Assembly: GCA_030689795.1 (NCBI GenBank)
Contig: JAUYEO010000304.1
Coordinates: forward strand, 1-9,105
Origin: Desulfobacterales bacterium
Lineage (GTDB): Bacteria > Desulfobacterota > Desulfobacteria > Desulfobacterales > RPRI01
Direction of reading: 5' to 3'
Length of the DNA stretch: 9,105 bases
Positions 1 through 7,944 of the stretch are shown here, in pieces. Positions within the stretch are counted from its first letter, which is position 1; every line of letters begins with the position of its first letter. A program made the translations under genes and the position numbers. Under the pieces are notes generated by a model, which worked only from the letters and a program-made list of their open reading frames with translations, had not been told where the DNA came from and did no database searches.

Positions 1-1347
1 CAGAGTTCTGACGCCATTATGAATCTGGTTCGCGCAGTAACCTATCCCTATCCCGGCGCATTCAGTTTTGTCAGAGGCAGAAAATACACCTTCTGGAAAG
101 TGGGCAGGGCAGCAAATACCGGGGGTATCCCGGGCACAATCATTTCAACCGACCCGCTTCTTATCTCCTGCGGCCAGGGCTCAGTTTGTGTGGAATATGG
201 TCAGTCTGAAGACGGCATTTATATGAACGGTGCCCAGCTCGCCGGACAGATGAACCTTGTTGAAGGGCTCAGGTTCGGAAAAATACCATGCCGCAGCACC
301 ACAAGGGGCACAAAAACGAATATACTTATACTGGGTGTTGACGGTTTTATAGGGAATCATTTGAGTGAAAGGCTGCTCGACAGCGGCAAATACAAAGTTC
401 ACGGAATGGATCTTCAGGCGGAATCCATCTGCAGGATTAAAGAACGGGAAGGGTTTTATTTCGAAGAAGGAGATATTTCAATCCACAGGGAATGGATCGA
501 ATATCATGTGCGTAAATGCGATATTGTCCTGCCGCTGGTCGCCATTGCTACTCCGATAGAATATGTTCGCAATCCTTTGAGGGTTTTTGAGCTCGATTTT
601 GAAGAAAACCTGCGCATAGTCAGGTACTGCGCAAAATACGGCAAGAGAGTTATTTTCCCTTCGACTTCGGAAGTATACGGAATGTGCGACGATGAAAGAT
701 TCGACGAGGATAAATCAAAACTCATTGTTGGTCCTATTCAGAAACAGCGCTGGATATATTCCTGTTCCGAACAGCTTCTTGACCGGGTAATCTGGGCCTA
801 TGGGGCTCAAAAAGGACTTCAGTTTACCCTCTTTCGGCCATTTAACTGGATCGGGCCGAGGCTCGACAGTCTTGATTCCGCCCGGGTCGGAAGTTCAAGG
901 GCAATCACCCAGCTTATTCTTAACCTGACCGAAGGCACTCCCATTCAGCTTGTTGACGGAGGAAAACAGAAACGTTGCTTTACCGATGTCAAAGACGGAG
1001 TCGAGTGTCTTTACCGTATAATAGAAAACAAGGACAACCGCTGCAACGGCAGAATTTTCAATATAGGCAATCCCGACAATGAGGCCAGCATTGAAGACCT
1101 TGCGAATCTGCTGATCGCAAATTTTGAAAAGCACCCTCTGCGGCATAAATTTCCCCCATTTGCAGGCTTGAGGAAGATAGACAGCAGATCCTATTATGGA
1201 GACGGATATGAAGACGTTATTCACAGAAAACCCAGCATAGAGAACGCTAAACGCGTACTGAAATGGGAGCCTGAGATCAGTCTGGAACAATCGGTAATTG
1301 AAACCCTTGATTTTTTCCTTAAAGAGGCGGTTCGGGATCAGGCATGA
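1..1347 (+). CDS. arnA: Bifunctional UDP-L-Ara4N formyltransferase / UDP-glucuronate decarboxylase ArnA, 5'-partial
   Basis: Cytoplasmic enzyme of lipid A aminoarabinose synthesis. The C-terminal domain oxidatively decarboxylates UDP-glucuronate with NAD+, and the N-terminal domain formylates UDP-L-Ara4N. The frame is open from base 1, and the residues before the Met at 19 continue the formyltransferase fold, so the start lies upstream and 19 is internal. Counting that Met as 1, residues 1 to about 95 are the C-terminal part of the formyltransferase (LVRAV, PGAFSF). From about 100 onward is an SDR decarboxylase: GVDGFIG at 106-112, [31 protein letters not shown] at 215-221, [16 protein letters not shown] and HRKPS. 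It matches E. coli ArnA (about 660 residues) closely along its length. The catalytic Ser-Glu of TSEVYG is present, but the YxxxK motif reads YSCSE, with Glu251 where Lys is expected. The stop overlaps the arnD start by 4 bp. Confidence 0.96.
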   Translation, partial: QSSDAIMNLVRAVTYPYPGAFSFVRGRKYTFWKVGRAANTGGIPGTIISTDPLLISCGQGSVCVEYGQSEDGIYMNGAQLAGQMNLVEGLRFGKIPCRSTTRGTKTNILILGVDGFIGNHLSERLLDSGKYKVHGMDLQAESICRIKEREGFYFEEGDISIHREWIEYHVRKCDIVLPLVAIATPIEYVRNPLRVFELDFEENLRIVRYCAKYGKRVIFPSTSEVYGMCDDERFDEDKSKLIVGPIQKQRWIYSCSEQLLDRVIWAYGAQKGLQFTLFRPFNWIGPRLDSLDSARVGSSRAITQLILNLTEGTPIQLVDGGKQKRCFTDVKDGVECLYRIIENKDNRCNGRIFNIGNPDNEASIEDLANLLIANFEKHPLRHKFPPFAGLRKIDSRSYYGDGYEDVIHRKPSIENAKRVLKWEPEISLEQSVIETLDFFLKEAVRDQA

Positions 1348-2258
1348 TAATCGGTCTTCGTGTTGATGTTGATACATTAAGAGGAACAAGGATAGGGGTG
1401 CCCAATCTCCTTGGCCTGTTTGCAAAGCATTCCATCAGGGCCACTTTCTTCTTTTCAGTGGGGCCGGATAATATGGGCCGCCATCTGCGGCGCCTGCTGC
1501 GTCCCATGTTTCTGGTCAAGATGTTCAGGACACGGGCGGCCAGTCTTTACGGTTGGGATATCCTTTTGCGGGGAACGCTTTGGCCCGGTCCGGTAATTGG
1601 AAAGCGCTGCCCGGGTACAATTCGCGAGACGGCCGAAGCGGGCCATGAGGTTGGACTCCATGCCTGGGATCATCACCGCTGGCAGACACGGCTTACACGC
1701 CTGAGCCAACAGGCCACAACCGGTGAAATTAAGAAGGGTTACGATTTGCTGACAGAGATCCTGGGAAGAAAACCCGACTGCTTCGCCGCACCCGCATGGC
1801 AGGTCACGCCCGAAGCGCTTCATGCGCTCGAACATTTTCCTTTCCGGTTCCAATCCGATTGCCGTGGCCATTCGCTCTTCCGGCCGGTAATTGAAGGCCA
1901 GCGGCTCACTCATGTCCAGGTACCGACCACCCTGCCCACCTACGATGAGCTCATCGGTCTGAAATGCACACCGGCAACCTACAATGAATACCTGCTCAAT
2001 ATGATCCGGCCTGATCGTCTCAACGTATTGACCATCCACGCCGAAGTGGAAGGGATCGGTTGCCTTGCACTGTTTCGGGATTTCCTGGACAAGGCCGGAA
2101 AACGCGGTATCGCCTTTGAGCCCCTCGGTGACATTCTATCCCATAAACTTGAAATTGCGGAATCCGATATCCACCAGGCGGCTGTTGTCGGAAGAGACGG
2201 GTGGCTTGCCTGCCAGAAGGAATCAGTCGGCCCCTATAAATCAGCGGGAACATTTTGA
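1344..2258 (+). CDS. arnD: 4-deoxy-4-formamido-L-arabinose-phosphoundecaprenol deformylase ArnD
   Basis: Polysaccharide-deacetylase (NodB) family enzyme that removes the formyl group from undecaprenyl-phosphate-linked Ara4FN at the cytoplasmic membrane, making the ArnT donor. At 304 residues it is close to the E. coli length (about 296). Visible motifs are RVDVDT (residues 6-11, metal/catalytic Asp), [13 protein letters not shown] (35-47), [10 protein letters not shown] (66-75), GLHAWDHH (104-111, the HxxxH metal pair H106/H110), APAWQ (149-153), SDCRG (171-175), TIHAEVEG (230-237) and the C-terminal GRDGWLACQ, which also occurs in enterobacterial ArnD. The ATG overlaps the arnA stop as ATGA, so translation is probably coupled. 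A purine-rich AAAGAGGCGG lies upstream at 1321-1330. All expected catalytic residues are present. Confidence 0.95.
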   Translation: MIIGLRVDVDTLRGTRIGVPNLLGLFAKHSIRATFFFSVGPDNMGRHLRRLLRPMFLVKMFRTRAASLYGWDILLRGTLWPGPVIGKRCPGTIRETAEAGHEVGLHAWDHHRWQTRLTRLSQQATTGEIKKGYDLLTEILGRKPDCFAAPAWQVTPEALHALEHFPFRFQSDCRGHSLFRPVIEGQRLTHVQVPTTLPTYDELIGLKCTPATYNEYLLNMIRPDRLNVLTIHAEVEGIGCLALFRDFLDKAGKRGIAFEPLGDILSHKLEIAESDIHQAAVVGRDGWLACQKESVGPYKSAGTF

Positions 2259-2259
2259 G

Positions 2260-3969
2260 ATGGTTAATAAATTGAACATACAGAAATTTATGAACGCCGG
2301 AATAGGATATGCCGTCCTGCTGCTGTCGTTCTTTTTGCTTTCCTATATCCTGCCCCTTGGGGTCCGTGACCTCGTTGTCCCGGACGAAACGCGCTACGCC
2401 GAAATTCCCCGTGAGATGATCGCCAGCGGCGACTGGGTTGTTCCCCACCTCAACGGTGTGAGGTACTTCGAAAAACCGGCGCTGGGCTATTGGGTGCATG
2501 CCGGCTCTATTCTGTTATTCGGCGAAAATGATTTTGCCGTGCGCCTGCCGTCCGCTCTGGCTGTCGGGCTGTCGGCCCTGTTGATATACGTATTGGTCAG
2601 GCGCGTATCACGTCTTGAGGATGAAGATGACGGTTTCCCTGCTATCCTGGCCGCCCTTATTTATCTATCCTGTTTTGAGGTGTTCGGGGTGGGCAACACT
2701 GCTGTGCTGGACAGCCTGTTTTCGTTTTTCCTGACTGCGTCCATCACTGCTTTCTATTTAGCATCTGAAAAGCGTCCGGGTTCTGCAATGGAAAAAGGTT
2801 TTCTGGCGCTTGCCGGTCTATCCTGGGGCCTTGCTTTTCTGACCAAGGGATTTCTTGCATTTGCCGTGCCGGTTTTGGCTCTGGTTCCCTATCTGGTCTG
2901 GCAGCGCCGGTATTCAGACGTGTTTCGCATGAGCTGGCTGCCGATTCTTGCGGCTCTCCTGGTGGCGCTGCCATGGAGTATGGCAATCCACTTAAGGGAA
3001 CCGGATTTCTGGCGGTTTTTTTTCTGGAATGAGCATATCCGCCGATTTATGTCCGACAATGCCCAACATAAAGAGTCTTTCTGGTTTTTCTTATTGACCG
3101 CACCGGGCATGTTTATCCCCTGGATATTTGCGGCCCCTGCGGCTGTGCCGGGTATAAAGGCGCGATTTTTTGAACAGGGAGCGCAAGGCAGGGTGCTGAG
3201 ATTTTGCATTTGCTGGCTGGCGCTGCCCTTTCTGTTTTTCTCGTTGTCGAATGGCAAATTGCTCACCTATATTCTTCCCTGCTTTCCCCCTTTTGCCGTG
3301 CTCATGGCCTTTGGGCTTTTGTACGCGCTCAAGAAAAATGTGCGGAATAGATTATTTCAAGGGGGCACTGCTGTATGCGCCGTGCTTTTCGGTCTGATCC
3401 TTATTGCATTTTTGTATGTTCAATTCTTCGGCTTCAATGGGTTCCGCCCGTATGGCCAGCCCTGGAAAGTTATGATGCTGATAAATGGCTTCTTTTTTTC
3501 TGTTCTGCTGTGCTTTTGGTCCTTCCGAAGCCTTAATGTAAAAGACAAAGCCATCCTTTTCGGTATAGCGCCACTTCTCCTTTTCTTTGTTGTTCACTAT
3601 ACCACCCCTGACCAGACCATTGAAGCGAAATCGCCAGGTGTTTTACTGGAACAACACAAGAAAGATATCGCCGATGTCGATATCATCATTTCCGACGAAA
3701 ATTCGATCGGGGCTGTATGCTGGTATCTGCAGCGCAATGATGTTTACGTGCTTGGAGGGGCCGGTGAACTTGATTATGGATTGAGTAATAAATATGCAGA
3801 CGGGAGATTAATTGACATTCAATCCGCTGCCGATCTCATAAATCAAAACCGGAGCAAAACAGTGCTGGTTGCCAGGGTTAAGAATATTGTCCGATGGCTG
3901 GATCAGCTTCCCAAGCCTGTTTTTCAGGATCAGAGCGGTCCTTCCGGATATATTCTCTGGAAGTATTGA
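2260..3969 (+). CDS. arnT: Undecaprenyl phosphate-alpha-L-Ara4N transferase ArnT
   Basis: Integral membrane glycosyltransferase (GT83, PMT/GT-C fold) that transfers L-Ara4N from undecaprenyl phosphate to lipid A phosphate on the periplasmic face, giving resistance to polymyxin and cationic peptides. The frame is open further upstream to an ATG at 2065, but that would bury 65 residues in arnD. The ATG at 2260 lies one base after the arnD stop, with GGGAA about 9 nt upstream, and gives 569 residues, close to E. coli ArnT (550). After the first helix (about 13-33) comes the first periplasmic loop with PDETRYAEIPREM (41-53, acidic Asp42/Glu43 of the GT-C active site) and YFEKPAL (69-75). Many hydrophobic helices follow, up to about residue 450. 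A soluble, probably periplasmic C-terminal domain of about 110 residues ends in GYILWKY. Confidence 0.94.
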   Translation: MVNKLNIQKFMNAGIGYAVLLLSFFLLSYILPLGVRDLVVPDETRYAEIPREMIASGDWVVPHLNGVRYFEKPALGYWVHAGSILLFGENDFAVRLPSALAVGLSALLIYVLVRRVSRLEDEDDGFPAILAALIYLSCFEVFGVGNTAVLDSLFSFFLTASITAFYLASEKRPGSAMEKGFLALAGLSWGLAFLTKGFLAFAVPVLALVPYLVWQRRYSDVFRMSWLPILAALLVALPWSMAIHLREPDFWRFFFWNEHIRRFMSDNAQHKESFWFFLLTAPGMFIPWIFAAPAAVPGIKARFFEQGAQGRVLRFCICWLALPFLFFSLSNGKLLTYILPCFPPFAVLMAFGLLYALKKNVRNRLFQGGTAVCAVLFGLILIAFLYVQFFGFNGFRPYGQPWKVMMLINGFFFSVLLCFWSFRSLNVKDKAILFGIAPLLLFFVVHYTTPDQTIEAKSPGVLLEQHKKDIADVDIIISDENSIGAVCWYLQRNDVYVLGGAGELDYGLSNKYADGRLIDIQSAADLINQNRSKTVLVARVKNIVRWLDQLPKPVFQDQSGPSGYILWKY

Positions 3970-4211
3970 ACATTGTAATTACCCGGAGAGCAAATCCTTC
4001 ATGGCCGGACATATGGCAGTATCTGCTGTCGGGCATATCCGGAATCTTAATTTTTTTCATTTCTACCAGGCTTGCCGTGAAAAGGGTGGAGGTAAATGAC
4101 TATAAAGTGCTGATGCCGCGGGACGCCAAAAAGGCAGGCATGACATCATGGATTTTATTCCTTGCCGCAGCATCGTTTTTTATACTCTTTACATATATTG
4201 CTGCAAAATAA
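3966..4211 (+). CDS. Small two-helix membrane protein, unrecognised
   Basis: I do not recognise this protein. With a TTG start at 3966, which overlaps the arnT stop as TTGA, it has 81 residues. The only ATG in frame upstream is at 3894, which would overlap arnT by 76 bp. There are two clear hydrophobic segments: WQYLLSGISGILIFFIS at about residues 17-33, and ILFLAAASFFILFTYIA at about 62-78. A polar, charged linker (VKRVEVNDYKV, PRDAKK) joins them, as expected for a hairpin with a cytoplasmic loop. It occupies the place of arnE in the E. coli operon, but ArnE and ArnF are four-helix proteins of over 100 residues and I see no resemblance. Support is the hydrophobic pattern, the tight overlap and the position between two operon genes. 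Against it are the non-ATG start and the lack of a well-spaced ribosome-binding site. Confidence 0.5.
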   Translation: MNIVITRRANPSWPDIWQYLLSGISGILIFFISTRLAVKRVEVNDYKVLMPRDAKKAGMTSWILFLAAASFFILFTYIAAK

Positions 4212-4219
4212 GAACACAA

Positions 4220-4243
4220 CGACCTGATCCCCGGTCGGATTTT
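4220..4243 (+). terminator. Weak hairpin between the small ORF and the phosphotransferase gene
   Basis: CGACC (4220-4224) pairs with GGTCG (4233-4237) across an 8-nt loop and is followed by GATTTTA. The stem is only 5 bp and the T-run is short, so at most it would attenuate transcription into the next gene. It may be fortuitous. Confidence 0.2.
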
Positions 4244-4273
4244 ATGCGAAGGTTTCGGGCGATGATGGGAATC

Positions 4274-4281
4274 AGGAAAGG
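4274..4281 (+). promoter_or_regulatory. Ribosome-binding site of the LTA-synthase-family gene
   Basis: AGGAAAGG lies just before the ATG at 4285, with its AGGA core 7 nt upstream. It is the best Shine-Dalgarno sequence on the plus strand in this window and supports 4285 as the start. It also suggests that this gene is translated independently rather than by coupling. Confidence 0.7.
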
Positions 4282-4284
4282 ATT

Positions 4285-6327
4285 ATGTCAAAACCAGCCG
4301 ATTACATAGATAGATATTCAGCACTTGCCGATGCTGCCTATATTCTGGGGAGCAGTGCGATATTCATTCTGCTGTTTGCCGTCAGCCGCACATTCCTTTT
4401 AGTGCGCAACAGCGGCCTTATCGCGGATATTCCAATATCCGCTCTGCTGATCTCCTATGCGGTCGGATTTCGTTTCGATCTGCTCGTGACCGGTTACACG
4501 ATGGCGCCGTTTCTTGCCGGCATGTTTTTTCCAGCCGGATTGAGCCGGCGCAAGTGGTGGAATCTCTGGCTGGGTTTTGCCCTGGTCCTTTTCAGTTTTC
4601 TTGCCGTGCTGGAACCGGATTTTTATCGTGAATTTCATACACGTTTAAACAGCCTGGTGTTTCAATATTTAAAGGAAGATCCGAAAACGGTTATAAGCAT
4701 GCTATGGCACGGATTCCCGGTGCTCCATTTTCTCCTGTTGTGCGGCTTTATGGCCGTTTCCGCGATTGCGGCTCTGCGCCTGGTTGACCGCAGGACCCGG
4801 AAGCCGGATACCTGTAATAGTTACAAATCGCGTTTATTGATTGCAATAGTTCTGATACTTCTGGGCTTTGTTTCCATGCGGGGTACCGTGCGCTTCAGCA
4901 TGCCGCTTCGCTGGAGCGATGCATTTCACAGTTCCCACCTGTTTGCCAATCATCTTGCGCTAAACGGCGCATTTACGCTGGCCAAGGCAGCGGAGCATTA
5001 CACAGGTTACAGCAGAAAAAATCCATGGCTTGATAAAATGGATGAGAAGGAAGCCACTGATCTTGTTCATAAAAAATTACTTTTACCATATGAAACACTG
5101 ATGGCTCCAGGACAGTTTCCTCTTCTTCGTCGTTTTAATCCATCGCAGTCTGTGCCGTCTTCTTCTTACAGGAATGTCGTGCTTATTTTGATGGAAAGTT
5201 TAAGCGCTCAGCGTATAGGTGTGTTCGGCAACACATTAAACGTCACCCCTTTTTTTGACGAACTAGCGTCAGAGGGCCTGCTGTTTGATCATATATTTTC
5301 AAACGGAACGCATACGCATCAGGGCATGTTCGCCATATTAGGCTGCTTCCCCAATCTGCCGAATTATGAATACCTGATGAACCAGCCGGAAGGCTCATAT
5401 CGTTTTTCAGGACTTGCCAAGGTGCTCTCCGGCCGTAATTACGATAATGTGTTTATCTACAATGGCGATTTTGCATATGATAATCAGATCGGATTTTTCA
5501 GTGCGCAGGGCGTAAGCAAATTCATCGGACGTAATGATTTCGTGAACCCACGTTTATTGGATCCCACATGGGGTGTAACAGATGAAGACATGTTCGATCG
5601 CGCCTTTGATGAAATCGTCAAACTGGAAAAGGGTAGCCGTCCCTATTACGCCATATTGCAGACTCTTTCGAATCACATCCCTTATTCCTTGCCCGATCCG
5701 ATGCCGGTTAAAAAGGTGATGGTGAACGGCACGGAGGATGAGCATCTCACAGCCATGCGCTACTCAGATTATGCGCTGGGGCAATTTTTTAAAAAAATCA
5801 AGGGCCACGGCGGTTTTGACGACACTCTTTTCGTTATAACCGGTGACCATGGTTTCGGCGGAGGCGCGCTGGTTACAGATATGGACTTATTCCGGTTCCA
5901 TGTGCCTTTGTTGTTTATCGGAAAGGATATCCAGGCCAGGTTCGGCAAAATCAATGCAATCGTCGGCTCACAGGTGGATATCGTGCCCACCGTTATGGGC
6001 ATGCTGGGCGGGAGCTACGTGCATCACTGCTGGGGAAGGGATTTGCTGGCGCTCCCGGAAGGCGATCCCGGCCTCGCGGTTATCAAACCTTCGGGAAATG
6101 ACCAGATGGTAGCATTCATAGAGGGTGAGACAATTTTAATCAAGGCGCCAAACACTGGACCCAAATTATTCCGGTATCGGATTCGTCCCATGATGTCTGC
6201 CGAATCGATTGATGATCCCCATAAGTTGCAGCAAATGCAAAAGGAGCTGAATGCTTACCTGCAAACCGCAACGCATGCGTTGATTGAAAATCATGCCGGG
6301 CACAACGATGAGATGAGTCAAAAATAA
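4285..6327 (+). CDS. LTA synthase family membrane sulfatase/phosphotransferase
   Basis: Alkaline-phosphatase-superfamily membrane enzyme of the LtaS/OpgB type. Such enzymes move phosphoglycerol, phosphoethanolamine or similar groups onto envelope polymers via a phospho-threonine intermediate. Its 680 residues start with five predicted helices (about 19-40, 49-69, 92-110, 143-166, 183-199). A linker and an extracytoplasmic catalytic domain from about residue 296 follow. Catalytic positions can be matched to the family: Glu304 in LMESLSA (metal), Thr344 (or Thr342) in NGTHTHQG (nucleophile), His464 in SNHIPY (substrate), and Asp521-His522 in ITGDHG (metal). All are present, so it should be active. 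Substrate and donor cannot be read from sequence. Its place 73 bp after the arn genes, on the same strand, suggests co-expression and a role in decorating lipid A or another surface glycan. A cardiolipin-, LPS- or glucan-directed function remains possible. Confidence 0.88.
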   Translation: MSKPADYIDRYSALADAAYILGSSAIFILLFAVSRTFLLVRNSGLIADIPISALLISYAVGFRFDLLVTGYTMAPFLAGMFFPAGLSRRKWWNLWLGFALVLFSFLAVLEPDFYREFHTRLNSLVFQYLKEDPKTVISMLWHGFPVLHFLLLCGFMAVSAIAALRLVDRRTRKPDTCNSYKSRLLIAIVLILLGFVSMRGTVRFSMPLRWSDAFHSSHLFANHLALNGAFTLAKAAEHYTGYSRKNPWLDKMDEKEATDLVHKKLLLPYETLMAPGQFPLLRRFNPSQSVPSSSYRNVVLILMESLSAQRIGVFGNTLNVTPFFDELASEGLLFDHIFSNGTHTHQGMFAILGCFPNLPNYEYLMNQPEGSYRFSGLAKVLSGRNYDNVFIYNGDFAYDNQIGFFSAQGVSKFIGRNDFVNPRLLDPTWGVTDEDMFDRAFDEIVKLEKGSRPYYAILQTLSNHIPYSLPDPMPVKKVMVNGTEDEHLTAMRYSDYALGQFFKKIKGHGGFDDTLFVITGDHGFGGGALVTDMDLFRFHVPLLFIGKDIQARFGKINAIVGSQVDIVPTVMGMLGGSYVHHCWGRDLLALPEGDPGLAVIKPSGNDQMVAFIEGETILIKAPNTGPKLFRYRIRPMMSAESIDDPHKLQQMQKELNAYLQTATHALIENHAGHNDEMSQK

Positions 6328-6368
6328 AACAGGGCCGATTTAGCCATGATTGATATTTGAACCGAAAC

Positions 6369-6444
6369 AGCGAGCAAATTCCCAGCCGAAGGTCCAGCCA
6401 ATCAGTATGGCTGGCGGACTTGCGACGGGGTTAGCGAGCGAATT
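6369..6444 (+). repeat. Short direct repeat flanking the 6394-6414 hairpin
   Basis: AGCGAGCAAATT (6369-6380) and AGCGAGCGAATT (6433-6444) match at 11 of 12 positions and bracket the hairpin. This gives the intergenic segment the look of a small repeated or mobile element rather than random spacer. No gene is visible here. Confidence 0.45.
6394..6414. repeat. Perfect 7-bp inverted repeat in the convergent intergenic region
   Basis: CCAGCCA (6394-6400) and TGGCTGG (6408-6414) form a stem with a 7-nt loop, about 65 bp past the phosphotransferase stop. The stem can be extended through a bulge by AAG/CTT further out. There is no T-tract, so it is not a classical intrinsic terminator, but it could stabilise a 3' end. 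Confidence 0.5.
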
Positions 6445-6470
6445 AAAAATAGATGCTATTCCCTACGGTC

Positions 6471-6503
6471 GAAGATTCCCCATAGCTTCCTGCGGGGAGC
6501 TTC
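6471..6503. terminator. Imperfect hairpin between convergent operons, possible bidirectional 3'-end structure
   Basis: CCCCATAG (6478-6485) and CTGCGGGG (6490-6497) pair around a CTTC loop with one mismatch and one wobble. After a small internal loop the stem is extended by GAAG (6471-6474) with CTTC (6500-6503). It lies 28 bp past the histidine kinase stop and about 140 bp past the phosphotransferase stop. The two arms look like a decayed perfect palindrome, as in dispersed hairpin repeats. No adjacent T-run is present, so a terminator role is inference. Confidence 0.4.
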
Positions 6504-6531
6504 ATTTGCGTCAGGCTTGTCCCGTTGCTTT

Positions 6532-7944
6532 TCATGGCAAGGTCGTATCCCCGCGCCGGGGCAGAGAAGCCGTTACCCGGGTCCAAGCCCCTTGTCGGCA
6601 CTCAAACTTCAACACTCCACCGTGAAGCTCGACGATTCTTTTCACGATGGCCAGGCCCAGTCCGGAGCCGCCGTTCGGGATGGACCTGGACTTTTCGACC
6701 CGGTAGAATTGATCAAACACCTTGGGGATTTCAGCCTCGGCAACGCCGGGACCCGTGTTGGCGACGGTTACCGTCAGTTCGGCAGCGGACTGGTCGCACG
6801 TCAGTTCAATCTGTCCACCATCAACGTTGTACTTGACGGCATTATCCAGAATATTTGAAAAGGCGCGGTGCAGTTTTTCCCCATCTCCCTGAATAACGAG
6901 TCGCATGGGAAGGCGGATGTCCATTTTGATATTTTGAGCATCCGCCAGAAATTTATATTCCTCTGCCAGGGATGATAAAAGCTCGGTTATTTGAACCGGC
7001 TTTGGATCGATGCCGGTCAGCGTTTCCAGGGATGACAGGTTCAACAGATCTTTTACCAATCGCTCCATGCGCAATACCTGACTGTTTAATCGCAGAAGGT
7101 TATCCCTCACAAAGGGCGGCATATTTTCACCGTCAGAGGTGCAAATTTCATCGACAGCCAGCCGCATGGTGGTGAGCGGCGTTTTCAATTCATGAGATGT
7201 ATCGAAGAGAAAATCCCTCTGCCTTACAAAAGAATATTGCAGCCGGTCCAGCATCCGGTTGATGGTCCTTGCGAGCTCGCTGAATTCATCCCTTCCTTCT
7301 CCAGGAGGTATCCGTTGGCCAAGATTCTTTTCACTGATATCTTGAGCCAAATCTTTCATTCGACCAATCGGCTGCAAGATTTTACCGGCCATGAAACGGC
7401 TGATGACGATCAACGCCAAGGTGGAAAAAATAAGTCCGGCCACAATGCCGAAAACCAGTTCCCATATTTCTTCTTCCAAACTATCAATGGTCCGGGCGAT
7501 CTGTACAACGAACGACCGGCCGTCCAACTCAATCAAAACGGTCCTGACCCGAAAGGTTACTTCCTGGCTTCTGTTCTGATCCGGTTTGATTTGCCCGCGT
7601 GGAATGACGGCCTTGACAATAGTACGGGAACGTGGTTTTACCGGAGGAAGATTTACCCGTTTTGCCAGGTCGGACTGGTAGAGCACCTTATTGATGCCTT
7701 GCTCATAAATCTCGATCCAATAAGCATACATTGCACGATCAACAGTTTCGAGAGATGCTGATTCCGATGTGCTTTGTCTTTTCAAGATCATTGAGGTTGT
7801 TCTGTACGCCTCCTCTTTCAATACGGTATCCAGAAGTTTGAAAGGTTGCTCCAACAATTCATAAAACACAACAACAGAAAAAAATAAGCTGGAAACCAAG
7901 CCGGCCCCGACAATAAAGAGTGTGATCCTTGTTTTGACGGTCAT
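6532..7944 (-). CDS. Membrane sensor histidine kinase (HAMP, HisKA, HATPase)
   Basis: Sensor of a two-component system: it autophosphorylates on His and passes the phosphate to the regulator encoded just upstream. Its 470 residues comprise TM1 (about 9-31), a periplasmic sensor region of about 128 residues, TM2 (about 163-183), HAMP (about 184-236), the dimerisation/phosphoacceptor helix with FDTSHELKTPL (His251), and the ATPase domain. The N-box is NILDNAVKYN (364-373), the F-box FDQFYR (410-415) and the G2 box GGSGLGLAIV (425-434). In the G1 box, NTGPG (396-400), Asn stands where the family usually has Asp, a change also seen in some active kinases of this class. The layout resembles PmrB/QseC/CusS-type kinases, but the sensor region shows no motif that names a ligand. 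The ATG overlaps the regulator stop as ATGA. GGAGA (complement of 7954-7958) provides a site 9 nt upstream. Confidence 0.93.
   Translation of the reverse strand: MTVKTRITLFIVGAGLVSSLFFSVVVFYELLEQPFKLLDTVLKEEAYRTTSMILKRQSTSESASLETVDRAMYAYWIEIYEQGINKVLYQSDLAKRVNLPPVKPRSRTIVKAVIPRGQIKPDQNRSQEVTFRVRTVLIELDGRSFVVQIARTIDSLEEEIWELVFGIVAGLIFSTLALIVISRFMAGKILQPIGRMKDLAQDISEKNLGQRIPPGEGRDEFSELARTINRMLDRLQYSFVRQRDFLFDTSHELKTPLTTMRLAVDEICTSDGENMPPFVRDNLLRLNSQVLRMERLVKDLLNLSSLETLTGIDPKPVQITELLSSLAEEYKFLADAQNIKMDIRLPMRLVIQGDGEKLHRAFSNILDNAVKYNVDGGQIELTCDQSAAELTVTVANTGPGVAEAEIPKVFDQFYRVEKSRSIPNGGSGLGLAIVKRIVELHGGVLKFECRQGAWTRVTASLPRRGDTTLP

Noticed and set aside
895..1425. Minus-strand ORF of 176 codons
   Set aside because: It lies antisense to the strongly conserved arnA and arnD, and its translation has no recognisable domain.
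1455..2039. Minus-strand ORF of 194 codons
   Set aside because: It is entirely antisense to arnD, whose conserved motifs explain the DNA.
2065..2259. N-terminal extension of arnT by 65 residues
   Set aside because: It would overlap arnD by nearly 200 bp. The extension is not hydrophobic and does not resemble ArnT, and the ATG at 2260 fits family length.
2020..2499. Minus-strand ORF of 159 codons
   Set aside because: It is antisense across the arnD/arnT junction and has a low-complexity basic translation typical of a shadow frame.
4001..4099. Alternative 33-codon ORF with a GGAGAG site, in another frame within the small membrane ORF
   Set aside because: It has a better-looking start, but the product is short and featureless, while the overlapping frame has two clear membrane helices. 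It is kept only as a caution on the start of that gene.
6350..6625. Plus-strand ORF of 91 codons after the phosphotransferase gene
   Set aside because: It runs through the hairpin repeats and into the antisense of the kinase gene, and its translation resembles no protein family.
7192..7761. Plus-strand ORF of 189 codons
   Set aside because: It is antisense to the kinase HAMP and sensor region, which is clearly coding on the minus strand.
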